From: Longimicrobium sp.
GTDB taxonomy: Bacteria; Gemmatimonadota; Gemmatimonadetes; Longimicrobiales; Longimicrobiaceae
NCBI GenBank assembly: GCA_036389135.1
Contig: DASVQP010000024.1
Coordinates: 1 to 51,029, forward strand
Direction of reading: 5' to 3'
Length of the DNA: 51,029 nt
In this document: positions 9,792 through 16,806 of the stretch, piece by piece
Position numbering within the stretch: position 1 is the stretch's first letter
Layout: every line of letters begins with the position of its first letter
Made by a program: the position numbers and the translations under genes
The notes under the pieces: model-generated
What the model was told of the DNA's origin: nothing
Seen by the model: only the letters and a program-made list of their open reading frames with translations
Databases searched by the model: none

Positions 9792-10988
9792 ATGACGGCA
9801 TTCCGCTATCGCGCCTCGACGCCAGAGGGAAAGATCGTGGAGGGCGTGCTCCAGGCGCCCTCGCGCGACGGCGTGCTGGCCGACCTGCGCGCGCGGGCGC
9901 TCTTCCCTGTCGCCGTGGAGGAGGCGGGCGACGCGGAGGTGTCGGGCGGGAGGGGCGGGCGCGCCGGGGCATCGCTGCGCCTGCAGCTCACCCGCTCGCT
10001 CTCCACGCTGCTGGAGTCGGGCTTCCCCGTGGACCGCGCGCTCTCCGTCGCCGCCGACCTGACGGACGACGCGATGCTGCGCGGCGTGGTGCAGGCGGTG
10101 CGGCAGGACGTGCGCGCGGGGCGGCCTCTGTCGGATGCCTTCGCGGCGCACCCGCGCATCTTCCCGCCCGTGTACGTCGCCATGGTCGCGGCGGGGGAGG
10201 CGGGCGGGACGCTGGGGCCCACCTTTGGCCGCCTCGCCACGCTCCAGGAAGAGGAAGCCGAGCTCCGCTCCAGCCTGGTCTCCGCCCTGCTCTACCCCGC
10301 GCTGATGATGTTCGCGGGCGGCATGGCGGTGACGCTCCTGGTCTTCGTCGTCCTGCCGCAGTTCGCCGGCGTGCTCCAGGATGCGGGCGCAAAACTCCCG
10401 TTTACCACCCGCGTCCTCCTGGCGACGACCACTGCCGCGAGCCGCTGGGGGTGGCTGGTCGCGCTCGTCGCGGCCGCGAGCATCTGGGCGGGCGTGTACA
10501 CCGTCCGCACCCCCGCCGGCCGCGCCAAGTGGGACGCGCTCCTCCTGCGCATCCCCGGCGTCGGCGACCTGATCCGCCGCGTCGCCACCGCGCGCATCGC
10601 CCGCATCCTGGGAATGCTCCTGCAGAACGGCGTCCCCCTCGTCAACTCGCTGGAGATCGCGCGCGGCACCGCGGGGAACGTGGTGCTCGCGCGCGGCCTC
10701 GGCGATGCCGTCCGCGCCGTCCGCGAGGGGAAGACGCTGGCTGCATCCGCCGGCCCCATGCTCCCCAAGCTGGCGCGGCAGATGATGTCGGTCGGCGAGG
10801 AGACGGGCACGCTGCCCGAGATGCTGCTGCGCGTGGCCACGGTGTACGACCGCGAGGTGCGCGACACCCTCAAGCGCGCCATCACGCTGGTGGAACCCAC
10901 GCTGATCCTCCTGTTCGGCGCAGTCGTCGGCTTCATCGCGCTGGGCATGCTCCAGGCGATCTACAGCATCAACGCGGGCGCGCTCTGA
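9792..10988 (+). CDS. gspF: T2SS inner-membrane platform protein GspF
   Basis: A 398-residue polytopic protein with two T2SSF domains. The N-terminus MTAFRYRASTPEGK is the typical GspF/PilC opening. The first T2SSF repeat (about 65-185) ends in a membrane segment (LLYPALMMFAGGMAVTLLVFVVLP). The second (about 265-390) contains GMLLQNGVPL and ends in a membrane segment followed by IYSINAGAL. GspF forms the core of the assembly platform above GspE. The TGA overlaps the gspH ATG. Confidence 0.94.
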   Translation: MTAFRYRASTPEGKIVEGVLQAPSRDGVLADLRARALFPVAVEEAGDAEVSGGRGGRAGASLRLQLTRSLSTLLESGFPVDRALSVAADLTDDAMLRGVVQAVRQDVRAGRPLSDAFAAHPRIFPPVYVAMVAAGEAGGTLGPTFGRLATLQEEEAELRSSLVSALLYPALMMFAGGMAVTLLVFVVLPQFAGVLQDAGAKLPFTTRVLLATTTAASRWGWLVALVAAASIWAGVYTVRTPAGRAKWDALLLRIPGVGDLIRRVATARIARILGMLLQNGVPLVNSLEIARGTAGNVVLARGLGDAVRAVREGKTLAASAGPMLPKLARQMMSVGEETGTLPEMLLRVATVYDREVRDTLKRAITLVEPTLILLFGAVVGFIALGMLQAIYSINAGAL

Positions 10989-11401
10989 TGCGGCGCCGCG
11001 ACGGCTTCACCCTGATCGAGCTGATCGTGGTGATCGCAATCATGGGCGTGATGCTCTCCGTCTCGGTCGCCGCGCTCGGCCGCACCTTTGGCCCCGAGAC
11101 GACGCCCGCGGGCCTCGTCGGCGAGCTCGCCTCCGAAGCCCGGCTCCAGGCCGCGCGCCGCGAGGAGCCCATCCGCGCCACCCTCCTCTCCGACGGCAGC
11201 TACCGCCTCGCCTCCGCCCGCACCGACTCCGTCATCGGCGAAGGAAAACTGGCGATCCAGAGCGTGCAGCCGAGCCCCTGGTCCGCCACCTTCTTCCCCC
11301 TCGGCACCTCCACCCGCGCCACCCTCCGCATCCGCCTCGACGCCACCTGGCACACCATCCGCCTCGACCCCGTCACCGGCGGCGTGGAGGTTGTAGAGTA
11401 A
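10988..11401 (+). CDS. gspH: T2SS minor pseudopilin GspH/FimT-like
   Basis: A 137-residue prepilin-like protein with leader MRRRDG and the prepilin motif FTLIELIVVIAIMGVM with Glu at +5. Its soluble domain resembles GspH (LVGELASEARLQAARREEPIR...). It lacks the Pro at +22 and the 'LIVP' feature of the major pseudopilin GspG, so GspH is preferred. It overlaps the gspF stop and closes the recognisable T2SS operon. Its TAA shares a base with the ATG of a truncated hicB-like remnant. Confidence 0.8.
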   Translation: MRRRDGFTLIELIVVIAIMGVMLSVSVAALGRTFGPETTPAGLVGELASEARLQAARREEPIRATLLSDGSYRLASARTDSVIGEGKLAIQSVQPSPWSATFFPLGTSTRATLRIRLDATWHTIRLDPVTGGVEVVE

Positions 11402-11451
11402 TGCTGCTCAACATCGAGATAGAGCGCGAAGACGATGTCGCCCGTGCGTGA
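11401..11451 (+). pseudogene. Truncated hicB 5' remnant abutting gspH
   Basis: Sixteen codons read MLLNIEIEREDDVARA and stop. Residues 4-12 match the N-terminus of the intact HicB at 12051 (NIEIEREDD). The DNA is also closely similar over the first 38 bases, including a GAGGTT upstream of the ATG. The match ends abruptly. The remnant starts exactly in the gspH stop codon (TAATG). Confidence 0.7.
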
Positions 11452-11494
11452 TGCCCACTGGATAGCAGTACGGGTGTACGCAGCCGGGGAGACG

Positions 11495-11680
11495 TCAGTT
11501 CTGCACCGCTCGAACGAGCATGAGGACCAAGTAGATGATTCCCGAGATCCCTATGATGATTCCACAACCGATCAGGATTGTGGACGGCGTCATTGATGGT
11601 CGAGGGCGCCCGCACCTGGGGCACTCGTCTGCCATCGCGGAGACTTCCCAGCCGCAGGCCGGACAGTTGATTAGAGTCAC
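11495..11680 (-). CDS. Small zinc-ribbon membrane protein
   Basis: A 61-residue protein of unknown role. An N-terminal zinc ribbon (CPACGWEVSAMADECPRCG, four cysteines as two CxxC pairs) is followed by one membrane helix (ILIGCGIIIGISGIIYLVLMLV) and a short tail. GTG at 11680 was chosen because it places the ribbon at the N-terminus; an in-frame ATG at 11758 would add 26 residues that look non-coding. It is a lone minus-strand gene in a lower-GC patch between the hicB remnant and the decayed tRNA. Confidence 0.65.
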   Translation of the reverse strand: MTLINCPACGWEVSAMADECPRCGRPRPSMTPSTILIGCGIIIGISGIIYLVLMLVRAVQN

Positions 11681-11785
11681 GTTCGAGCCCTGCGGTGTGT
11701 CGTTTATGCATGAACCAGTAGCGTTGCCCGTCACACACGCCCGGGCGACGCCCGTCAAAGAAGCCGCGCGGAGGACGCCCGCAGA

Positions 11786-11812
11786 AAAACAGCGAAATGA
11801 TTTCGCCGTTTT
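11786..11812 (-). terminator. Hairpin with flanking A/T runs, probable terminator
   Basis: AAAACAGCGAAAT (11786-11798) pairs with ATTTCGCCGTTTT (11800-11812) with one mismatch. The T run on either strand allows intrinsic termination. It lies downstream of the decayed tRNA-Arg on the minus strand, the same relation as the terminator behind the intact tRNA-Arg. Confidence 0.55.
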
Positions 11813-11906
11813 CCGAAGACACAGCCGGCGAAGACGGGGGTTTCTCGCGCACGGTTCAAGAAGAGGTGCAGATCGCGGACCCAGATTATCCCCGGTCTAT
11901 CTGCTA

Positions 11907-11979
11907 TGCGCTCGACAGGATTCGAACCTGTGGCCTTCGCCTCCGGAGGGCGACGCTCATCCAGTTGAGCTACGAGCTT
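11907..11979 (-). pseudogene. Decayed tRNA-Arg(CCG) copy
   Basis: The 3' 52 bases (11907-11958) are identical to the intact tRNA-Arg(CCG) at 13520-13593, including the CCG anticodon and the T arm. The 5' part differs. One D-loop base is missing (73 against 74 nt), one D-arm base is changed, and the first two acceptor pairs are mismatched (5' AAGCTCG against 3' CGAGCGC). It is therefore read as a non-functional copy or a tRNA-derived attachment-site half. Confidence 0.75.
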
Positions 11980-12050
11980 GCTCGTATCACCATTTCTGAC
12001 GATGTTCGATGCATCGAGCACTCTTCAGACCTGGTGACGAGGTTCCGCCG

Positions 12051-12257
12051 ATGCAGTTCAACATTGAGATCGAGCGCGAAGACGATGGTCGCTGGATCGC
12101 TGAGGTACCCGACATGCCCGGCGTGATGGTGTATGGCGACAACCGCGCATCCGCCGTCGCCAAAGTGCAGGCGTTGGCGCTTCGCGTTCTCGCCGAACGC
12201 CTCGAGCACGGCGAGGAAATTCCGGAGCTGCTCAGCGTCTCGTTTCTCGCGGCATGA
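12051..12257 (+). CDS. hicB: HicB-family antitoxin
   Basis: A 68-residue protein with the partial RNase H-like fold of HicB (MQFNIEIEREDDGRWIAEVPDMPGVMVYGDNRASAVAKVQALALRVLAERL, quoted here only by its ends MQFN and AERL). This N-terminal domain binds and neutralises HicA. No clear C-terminal DNA-binding domain follows. The start ATG at 12051 has GAGG 8 nt upstream; the earlier in-frame ATG at 12009 was rejected. The stop overlaps the hicA start by 4 nt. The order antitoxin-toxin is the reverse of the classical hicAB order. Confidence 0.85.
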   Translation: MQFNIEIEREDDGRWIAEVPDMPGVMVYGDNRASAVAKVQALALRVLAERLEHGEEIPELLSVSFLAA

Positions 12258-12469
12258 GCATCTGGCCGAGCACGAAGGCGCGGCGTGTTCTGGCCGCGCT
12301 GCTTCGAATCGGCTGGGCGGTAAATCGTCAACAAGGCACATCTCACCGCACGCTCACCCGCGAGGGCTGGCCGGACTACGTCTTCGCTTTCCACGACTCC
12401 GATGAGGTCGGCGGACGGATGCTCGCACGGATCGCAAAGCGTACGGGCCTTAGACCGGAAGACCTGTAG
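12254..12469 (+). CDS. hicA: HicA-family mRNA interferase toxin
   Basis: A 71-residue protein matching the dsRBD-like HicA fold. A helix (STKARRVLAALLRIGW) is followed by VNRQQGTSHRTL, which contains the conserved G-T/S-H motif with the catalytic His, then beta strands and a C-terminal helix (GRMLARIAKRTGL). HicA toxins cleave mRNA on ribosomes. It is translationally coupled to hicB. The pair sits in a lower-GC patch next to a tRNA-derived repeat, which fits horizontal acquisition. Confidence 0.82.
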   Translation: MSIWPSTKARRVLAALLRIGWAVNRQQGTSHRTLTREGWPDYVFAFHDSDEVGGRMLARIAKRTGLRPEDL

Positions 12470-12745
12470 GGGAAGCCGTCGCGAAACTCGCGAGCGGCTC
12501 ACCCTATATTAAAGCGTGTCTTCGCTCAGCCCTCTTCGAACGCCTCACGGCTGCGGATCTAGTGGAGGAATCGTACGTCTCACAGAACGCAGTTGCGCGC
12601 GCACCTAGACACAAGTACATGCGACTATCGGCCACCACCAGGGCAGTGGAAGGTCGCCCGTTGCGCGACTTGCAGTACAACGCGCGAGGGAGTTAATGAA
12701 ACCTTCCTAACCGGGTCAACAAGATACAATCCACGGGAGAGAAAA

Positions 12746-13114
12746 ATGATCAACGGCATCGATGGAGACTTTACCGGTAGTGCTCGTCTGAACGTTTTGC
12801 TGAACACACTTGACGAATGGCGTGTCCCCCCAGGGTTCCGCTTGCGGGTTTCCCGTGTGGGATCATCGACCGAGATCGAAGCGGTTGAACTCACCCTCGA
12901 CGCTTTGCGGCGCGCGCATGGATATATCCCGCGGGAGGGGCAGGGGTACTGGAGGCTTGTGGACGCGCCGGGCAAACAGGGCTATACGGCGGAGTTCCCG
13001 GTCGACCTGCGCGACAGTTACAACTTCGTTGGTCAAGACATGCACGACGAGCGCGGCTTCGCGCAAGCAGTTGTGGATCGTGGTATCCGGATGATCAAGA
13101 GCAACTCGCCGTGA
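12746..13114 (+). CDS. Hypothetical protein
   Basis: A 122-residue protein that I do not recognise. ATG at 12746 is preceded by GGGAGAG at good spacing; an upstream in-frame start at 12593 would add 51 residues without coding character. It has no signal peptide or membrane helix and is mixed alpha/beta by eye. Codon use is less GC-biased than that of the neighbours. It lies between hicBA and the tRNA-Arg terminator, inside the segment bounded by the 52-bp direct repeat. Confidence 0.6.
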   Translation: MINGIDGDFTGSARLNVLLNTLDEWRVPPGFRLRVSRVGSSTEIEAVELTLDALRRAHGYIPREGQGYWRLVDAPGKQGYTAEFPVDLRDSYNFVGQDMHDERGFAQAVVDRGIRMIKSNSP

Positions 13115-13157
13115 GGCCAGCCCTGGCGTCCTCCTCCGGGCCTCTTCGGCTCACTCC

Positions 13158-13409
13158 CTACCGGGTCGTCTCCTGGACCGCGGCTTCTACCGTCCGCCCT
13201 TCCCGCCGCAGTATCGTCTCCGCAGCGTGGCGATCCGGCCCCCATCTGTCCGGGTGCGCCTTGCCCATCTCGCGCACCTCAGCGGTGAACCCGGCCAGGT
13301 GAATCCGGGCTACCGTTGACCAGGAGGGCCGCAGCGGACGACTCGGCGACGCGAGAGGTGCGAGTGCGGGTCCGCGGTATCGGTGCTCCGGGAAGGGCGG
13401 GGTCGGCAC
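13158..13409 (-). CDS. Doubtful small ORF
   Basis: An 83-codon frame with no recognised family. The C-terminal half (VARIHLAGFTAEVREMGKAH...) looks more protein-like than the Pro-rich N-terminal half, so it may be a fragment of an older gene. No ribosome-binding site was identified. It is the only candidate in the 356-bp gap between 13115 and 13470, where I see nothing else. Confidence 0.2.
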   Translation of the reverse strand: MPTPPFPEHRYRGPALAPLASPSRPLRPSWSTVARIHLAGFTAEVREMGKAHPDRWGPDRHAAETILRREGRTVEAAVQETTR

Positions 13410-13470
13410 GAAACATGGCTATATGGTACCCGCGTTCGTTACCGTGAGCAACGCTCAGCCCAAAATGAGA

Positions 13471-13511
13471 AAACCCCCACAGCACACAAGTAATTTGTGC
13501 TGTGGGGGTTT
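13471..13511 (-). terminator. Strong intrinsic terminator of the tRNA/rnpB operon
   Basis: A perfect 16-bp stem (13471-13486 with 13496-13511) around a 9-nt loop. On the minus strand it is followed by TTTTCTCATTTTG. It lies 9 nt beyond the 3' end of tRNA-Arg(CCG) and ends the stable RNA operon. Confidence 0.9.
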
Positions 13512-13519
13512 ATCTTAAG

Positions 13520-13571
13520 TGCGCTCGACAGGATTCGAACCTGTGGCCTTCGCCTCCGGAGGGCGACGCTC
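13520..13571. repeat. 52-bp direct repeat, copy 2 (att-like; copy 1 at 11907-11958)
   Basis: Bases 13520-13571 are identical to 11907-11958 and cover the 3' two-thirds of tRNA-Arg(CCG). Such repeats at tRNA 3' ends are the usual mark of site-specific integration. No integrase gene lies between the copies, so the 1.6-kb segment would be a remnant. Confidence 0.7.
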
Positions 13572-13593
13572 TATCCAGCTGAGCTACGAGCGC
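13520..13593 (-). tRNA. tRNA-Arg(CCG)
   Basis: A 74-nt cloverleaf. The acceptor GCGCTCG/CGAGCGC pairs perfectly with discriminator A. The D arm is normal, the anticodon stem is TCGCC/GGCGA with loop CTCCGGA (anticodon CCG), and the T arm is normal with TTCGAAT. CCA is not encoded. Its 5' end lies only about 6-9 nt from the end of the RNase P RNA helix P1. Confidence 0.95.
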
Positions 13594-13599
13594 GGATGT

Positions 13600-13982
13600 T
13601 CAGGGAGGCGAATAAGCCGAGTTCTGTCCCCGGCGAGCCGGGGGAGGACCATTTCTCTGGGACCGGCGTTGCCGCCGGCCTCGTGCAGCCTACCCGTGAC
13701 TGTGAAGAACCGGGGTCCTTCGCGGGACGGGCCGCCCCTCGTCACTGCTTGGCCTTGCTCCGGGTGGGGCTTGCCGTGCCACGGCTGTCGCCAGCCGCGC
13801 GGTGCGCTCTTACCGTCACCGTTTCACCCTTGCCTGTGCTGCCCCGAAGGGAGCCATCGGCGGTTTGCTTTCTGTTGCGCTTTCCATCGCCTCGCGGCGC
13901 CCGGACGTTATCCGGCACCCTGCCCTGCGGAGCTCGGACTTTCCTCGACGCGAACGCCGCGGTCCTCACTCGCCTCCCAGAT
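13600..13982 (-). ncRNA. rnpB: RNase P RNA (bacterial)
   Basis: Catalytic RNA of RNase P, which matures tRNA 5' ends. Hallmarks on the minus strand are AGGAAAGTCCGAGCTCC near the 5' end, GGATAACGTCC, GAAAGCGCAACAGAAAG, the conserved core GGGTGAAACGGTGACGGTAA (near 13825), GGGTAGGCTGC, and the 3' block ACAGAACTCGGCTTA. The ends pair as helix P1 (GGGAGGCGAG near 13969-13978 with TTCGCCTCCC near 13603-13612). Exact ends are estimates. It lies inside a tRNA operon between tRNA-Leu(TAA) and tRNA-Arg(CCG), with about 15 nt and 6 nt gaps, and no -10 box of its own is visible. Confidence 0.93.
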
Positions 13983-13997
13983 CCGAATTGTCAAAGA

Positions 13998-14081
13998 TGC
14001 CCAGGAGAGGACTCGAACCTCCACGCCGGTTAAGGCACCAGATCCTTAGTCTGGCCTGTCTACCAATTTCAGCACCTGGGC
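13998..14081 (-). tRNA. tRNA-Leu(TAA)
   Basis: An 84-nt class II tRNA. The acceptor GCCCAGG/CCTGGGC pairs perfectly with discriminator A. The anticodon stem CCAGA/TCTGG encloses loop CTAAGGA (anticodon TAA). A long variable arm and the T arm with TTCGAGT are present. CCA is not encoded. Confidence 0.95.
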
Positions 14082-14113
14082 ACAAACAACAGCCGGTACC
14101 AGGCTTCGGACAG

Positions 14114-14197
14114 TGCTCTCGAGAGGACTCGAACCTCCACGGGCTTACGCCCACTAGATCCTGAATCTAGCGCGTCTACCAATTCCGCCACAAGAGC
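14114..14197 (-). tRNA. tRNA-Leu(CAG)
   Basis: An 84-nt class II tRNA. The acceptor GCTCTTG/CGAGAGC has one G-T pair. The anticodon stem CTAGA/TCTAG encloses loop TTCAGGA (anticodon CAG). A long variable arm is present. CCA is not encoded. Confidence 0.95.
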
Positions 14198-14258
14198 GAG
14201 AATGTCCGTAGCTGGTACCGACTGGCCGGAGGCGTGGGGTGAGCCACGCCGCCGAAAG

Positions 14259-14332
<74 letters not shown>

Positions 14333-14374
14333 ATATACCGACGGTTCTGTCAAAAAACACGCTTTCGCGTGCAG

Positions 14375-14447
<73 letters not shown>

Positions 14448-14467
14448 GTTGCCACTGGAAGCCCTTC

Positions 14468-14496
14468 AAGCTAAGCAAACCAGCCGGATGTGTCAA
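14468..14496 (-). promoter_or_regulatory. Consensus-like sigma70 promoter of the tRNA/rnpB operon
   Basis: On the minus strand TTGACA (14496-14491) is separated by exactly 17 nt from TAGCTT (14473-14468). That places transcription start about 10-15 nt before tRNA-Lys. It is the only clear promoter upstream of the six RNA genes. Confidence 0.75.
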
Positions 14497-14553
14497 CCGC
14501 CCGGGCCTTCCCGTTTCCAGCTACGGGCGTTGCAGGGCCAAGAATATGCCATC

Positions 14554-14610
14554 GGCCTTCCGCATCGTCAACCCCTCCCGCGCTATGGCGGGAGGGGCTT
14601 CCCGAAGGCC
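14554..14610 (-). terminator. Nested hairpin after the gcdH gene
   Basis: An inner 10-bp stem (14572-14581 with 14588-14597, loop 6 nt) lies inside an outer 7-bp stem GGCCTTC (14554-14560)/GAAGGCC (14604-14610). It begins right after the acyl-CoA dehydrogenase stop codon. The T run is weak. Confidence 0.6.
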
Positions 14611-15795
14611 TCAGTACGCGGCGTAGCCGGTGACGTCCTGCCCCAGGATGAGGCCGTGGACGTCGTGCGTGCCCTCGTACGTATAGACGGACTCCAGGTT
14701 GGCCATGTGGCGCATGGCGGAGTACTCCACCAGGATGCCGTTGCCGCCCAGGAGGCGCCGCGCCTCGCGCGCGACGTTGGTGGCGATGTCCACGTTGTTG
14801 CGCTTGGCGAGCGACACCTGCTCCGGCCGCATCGTCCCCGCGTCCTTGAGGGTGCCCAGGCGCCAGGCCAGCAGCTGCGCCTTGGTGATGTCGGTGAGCA
14901 TCTCGGCCAGGCGCGTCTGCTGGAGCTGCGTGGCGGCAATGGGCTTGCCGCCGAACTGCACGCGGTTCTTGGCGTACTGCAGGGCCTCGTCGTAGCACGC
15001 CATCGCCGCGCCGACGGCGCCCCACGCGATGCCGTAGCGCGCCTGCGTCAGGCACATCAGCGGGCTCTTGAGCCCCCCGGACTTCGGCAGCAGCGCCGTC
15101 TCGGGCACGTGCACGTCCTGCAGCACCAGCTCCGACGTGTCGGAGGCGAGCAGCGACAGCTTTCCCTTCTGGTCGCGCGCGGTGAAGCCGGGCGTGTCCG
15201 TGGGGACGATGAAGCCGCGGATCGACTTTGTGTCGTCCAGCTCGCCCGTCTTGGCCCAGATGATGGCGATGTTTGCGGTGGAGCCGTTGGTGATCCACAT
15301 CTTGGCCCCGTCGATCACGTAGCCGTCGTCCGTCTTGCGGGCGCGCGTGATCATCCCGCCGGGGTTGGAGCCGAAGTCGGGCTCGGTGAGGCCGAAGCAG
15401 CCGATGACTTCGCCGGCGGCCATGCGCGGCAGGTACTCGCGCTTCTGCTCCTCGCTGCCGAAGGCGTAGATGGGGTACATGCAGAGCGCGCCCTGCACCG
15501 ACGCGAAGGAGCGGATCCCGGAGTCGCCGCGCTCCAGCTCCTGCATGATGAGGCCATACGAGATGTTGTCCAGCCCCGCGCACCCGTACTCCTCGGGGAG
15601 GTTGGCGCCGAACACCCCCAGCTCCGCCATTCCGGGAATGAGCTGCTTCGGCAGGTAGCGTCCGATGTACGCGTCGTTGATCACGGGGAGGAGGTTCTCG
15701 TCCACCCACTCGCGCACCGTGTCGCGGATCATCCGCTGCTCCTCGGTGAGCAGCCCGTCTATGTCGTAGTAGTCGACGCCCTGGAACCTGGCCAT
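14611..15795 (-). CDS. gcdH: Glutaryl-CoA dehydrogenase (acyl-CoA dehydrogenase family)
   Basis: A 394-residue flavoenzyme that oxidises and decarboxylates glutaryl-CoA to crotonyl-CoA in lysine/tryptophan breakdown. N-terminal helices precede the FAD-binding middle segment (CFGLTEPDFGSNPG...KMWITNGS). Typical GCDH blocks follow (ARYGIAWGAVGAAMACY, NRVQFGGKP). The C-terminal block TYEGTHDVHGLILG carries the catalytic Glu in the position used by GCDH. ATG at 15795 (MARFQGVDYYD) was chosen over an upstream in-frame start at 15873 that reads through non-coding sequence. The gene stands alone, so the exact acyl substrate rests on family motifs. Confidence 0.88.
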   Translation of the reverse strand: MARFQGVDYYDIDGLLTEEQRMIRDTVREWVDENLLPVINDAYIGRYLPKQLIPGMAELGVFGANLPEEYGCAGLDNISYGLIMQELERGDSGIRSFASVQGALCMYPIYAFGSEEQKREYLPRMAAGEVIGCFGLTEPDFGSNPGGMITRARKTDDGYVIDGAKMWITNGSTANIAIIWAKTGELDDTKSIRGFIVPTDTPGFTARDQKGKLSLLASDTSELVLQDVHVPETALLPKSGGLKSPLMCLTQARYGIAWGAVGAAMACYDEALQYAKNRVQFGGKPIAATQLQQTRLAEMLTDITKAQLLAWRLGTLKDAGTMRPEQVSLAKRNNVDIATNVAREARRLLGGNGILVEYSAMRHMANLESVYTYEGTHDVHGLILGQDVTGYAAY

Positions 15796-15876
15796 CGCTC
15801 TTGCCTGTCGAAGGATTGTATAACCCGCTGGGATGCGGGAATATAGGCCGTGCGGGGGAGGGGCGGCAAGCACCCA

Positions 15877-15933
15877 GCCCCCTCCCCCCGGCCCCCTCCC
15901 CCGCCTGCGGGGGCGCAGGGCGGCGGAGGGGGA
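15877..15933. repeat. GC-rich intergenic repeat family E, copy 1
   Basis: A C-rich then G-rich palindrome containing CCTGCGGGGGCGCAGGGC. The inverse complement recurs at 42536-42590 (GCCCTGCGCCCCCGCAGG). Confidence 0.7.
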
Positions 15934-15958
15934 GAACTCCGCTCGCCGCGCGGATGCC

Positions 15959-16060
15959 CCGTAGGGGCGCGATTCATCGCGCCCGTGCCCAACGCTGCTC
16001 CGCCGCCCGCCTCAACAAACCAATTCCGTAGGGACAGCCCCGCGTGGCTGCCCGTGCCTT
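15959..16060. repeat. Composite intergenic repeat module B-C, copy 1
   Basis: Unit B (15959-15985) contains GTAGGGGCGCGATTCATCGC, itself a short palindrome. Unit C (16029-16060) reads GTAGGGACAGCCCCGCGTGG and onward. The same two units recur in the same order and almost the same spacing at 27898-27995. The 461-bp gap 15796-16256 holds only repeats; no gene was seen in it. Confidence 0.75.
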
Positions 16061-16104
16061 GCGACGCGAAGAACCCCGCCGCCGCGCACCCATGCACGCC
16101 AACC

Positions 16105-16254
16105 GCCCCTCCCCCGTGGTTTGGGGGAGGGGCAGCGAGGACCGAGCGGGGAGAGGGCCCGCGATGCCCGCCCCGCACCGCCACACGCAAACCGCCCCTC
16201 CCCCAGGTGGTTATTGGGGGAGGGGCCGCGAGGTGACGAGCGGGGGAGGGGGCC
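16105..16254. repeat. G/C-rich palindromic repeat family D, copies 1 and 2
   Basis: Two related palindromes (16105-16132 and 16194-16224) with CCCCTCCCCC/GGGGGAGGGG arms. Each is followed by a G-rich tail (16133-16160 and 16225-16254). The second, with its GAGGTGACGAGCGGGG tail, recurs in inverted orientation at 41622-41681. Confidence 0.7.
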
Positions 16255-16256
16255 CT

Positions 16257-16487
16257 TCACTCGATCGTGTGCGACCCGTCCTTTTCCGTCTCCGCGACGC
16301 CGGGTTTGGCCTTGCGGTGGTCATAGAGGGCCCACCAGAGCAGGATGAAACCCGCCAGCGACGCCACGCCCGCACCCACCGTCGCGGTGTGGAAGAGGCG
16401 GCCGATGCCGAAGCCCAGCAGGATGCCTCCGACCGTGGCGGCCAGGACGTTGATCAGGGGACTCGCAAGGAAGCCGCGCATCTGCAT
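16257..16487 (-). CDS. Small two-helix membrane protein
   Basis: A 76-residue protein with two hydrophobic segments (LINVLAATVGGILLGFGIG and VGAGVASLAGFILLWWALY) and a charged C-terminus. No family is recognised. ATG at 16487 overlaps the stop of the upstream zinc-ribbon membrane protein, so the two are translationally coupled. The stop is at the edge of the repeat block. Confidence 0.6.
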   Translation of the reverse strand: MQMRGFLASPLINVLAATVGGILLGFGIGRLFHTATVGAGVASLAGFILLWWALYDHRKAKPGVAETEKDGSHTIE

Positions 16488-16804
16488 CACCCCCGCGCGC
16501 GGGGCGTCATGCGACCGCGGATGACGTCGAACGCCACGCGCCGCGCCACCTTGAACATCACCCACGCCAGCGCCACCCCCAGCGCGATCCACACCACCAT
16601 GAAGCGCGACTCCAGCAATCCGCCCCACACCAGCAGGTAGGCGTAGAGCAGCCCAAAGACCACCGCCGGCGCCCACGCCACGCGCGTGGAGCGGGAGACG
16701 AGGCGACCGCGGCACTGTGAGCACCAGCCGGCCGCGTCCGGCTTGTCGTGCTCGCCGAACTGGCGGCCGCAGACGCGGCAGGGGCCCGTCCACTCTTCGG
16801 ACAT
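16487..16804 (-). CDS. Zinc-ribbon-like protein with two membrane helices
   Basis: A 105-residue protein. The N-terminus has CRVCG and CSQC (two CxxC pairs, about residues 9-32), which fits a small zinc-binding ribbon. Two hydrophobic helices follow (VVFGLLYAYLLVWGGLL, FMVVWIALGVALAWVMF), then a basic tail. Function is unknown. It starts 2 nt after the isocitrate dehydrogenase stop and overlaps the next small membrane protein, giving a three-gene operon. Confidence 0.65.
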   Translation of the reverse strand: MSEEWTGPCRVCGRQFGEHDKPDAAGWCSQCRGRLVSRSTRVAWAPAVVFGLLYAYLLVWGGLLESRFMVVWIALGVALAWVMFKVARRVAFDVIRGRMTPRARG

Positions 16805-16806
16805 GG

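Noticed and set aside
10988-11401. Reading the last pseudopilin gene as the major pseudopilin gspG
   Set aside because: The helix lacks the conserved Pro at +22 and the calcium-site C-terminal region expected of GspG; the soluble part fits GspH/FimT better.
11907-11979. A second functional tRNA-Arg(CCG)
   Set aside because: The first two acceptor pairs are mismatched, one D-loop base is missing and a D-arm base is changed, while an intact copy exists at 13520-13593.
14449-15846. Plus-strand open frame antisense to gcdH
   Set aside because: The minus strand encodes a complete glutaryl-CoA dehydrogenase; the antisense frame has no recognisable domain and runs across the gene's terminator hairpin.
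15877-16254. CRISPR array in the repeat-rich gap
   Set aside because: Repeats are palindromic, of several unrelated kinds and irregularly spaced, without equal-length spacers. No cas genes are in the window.
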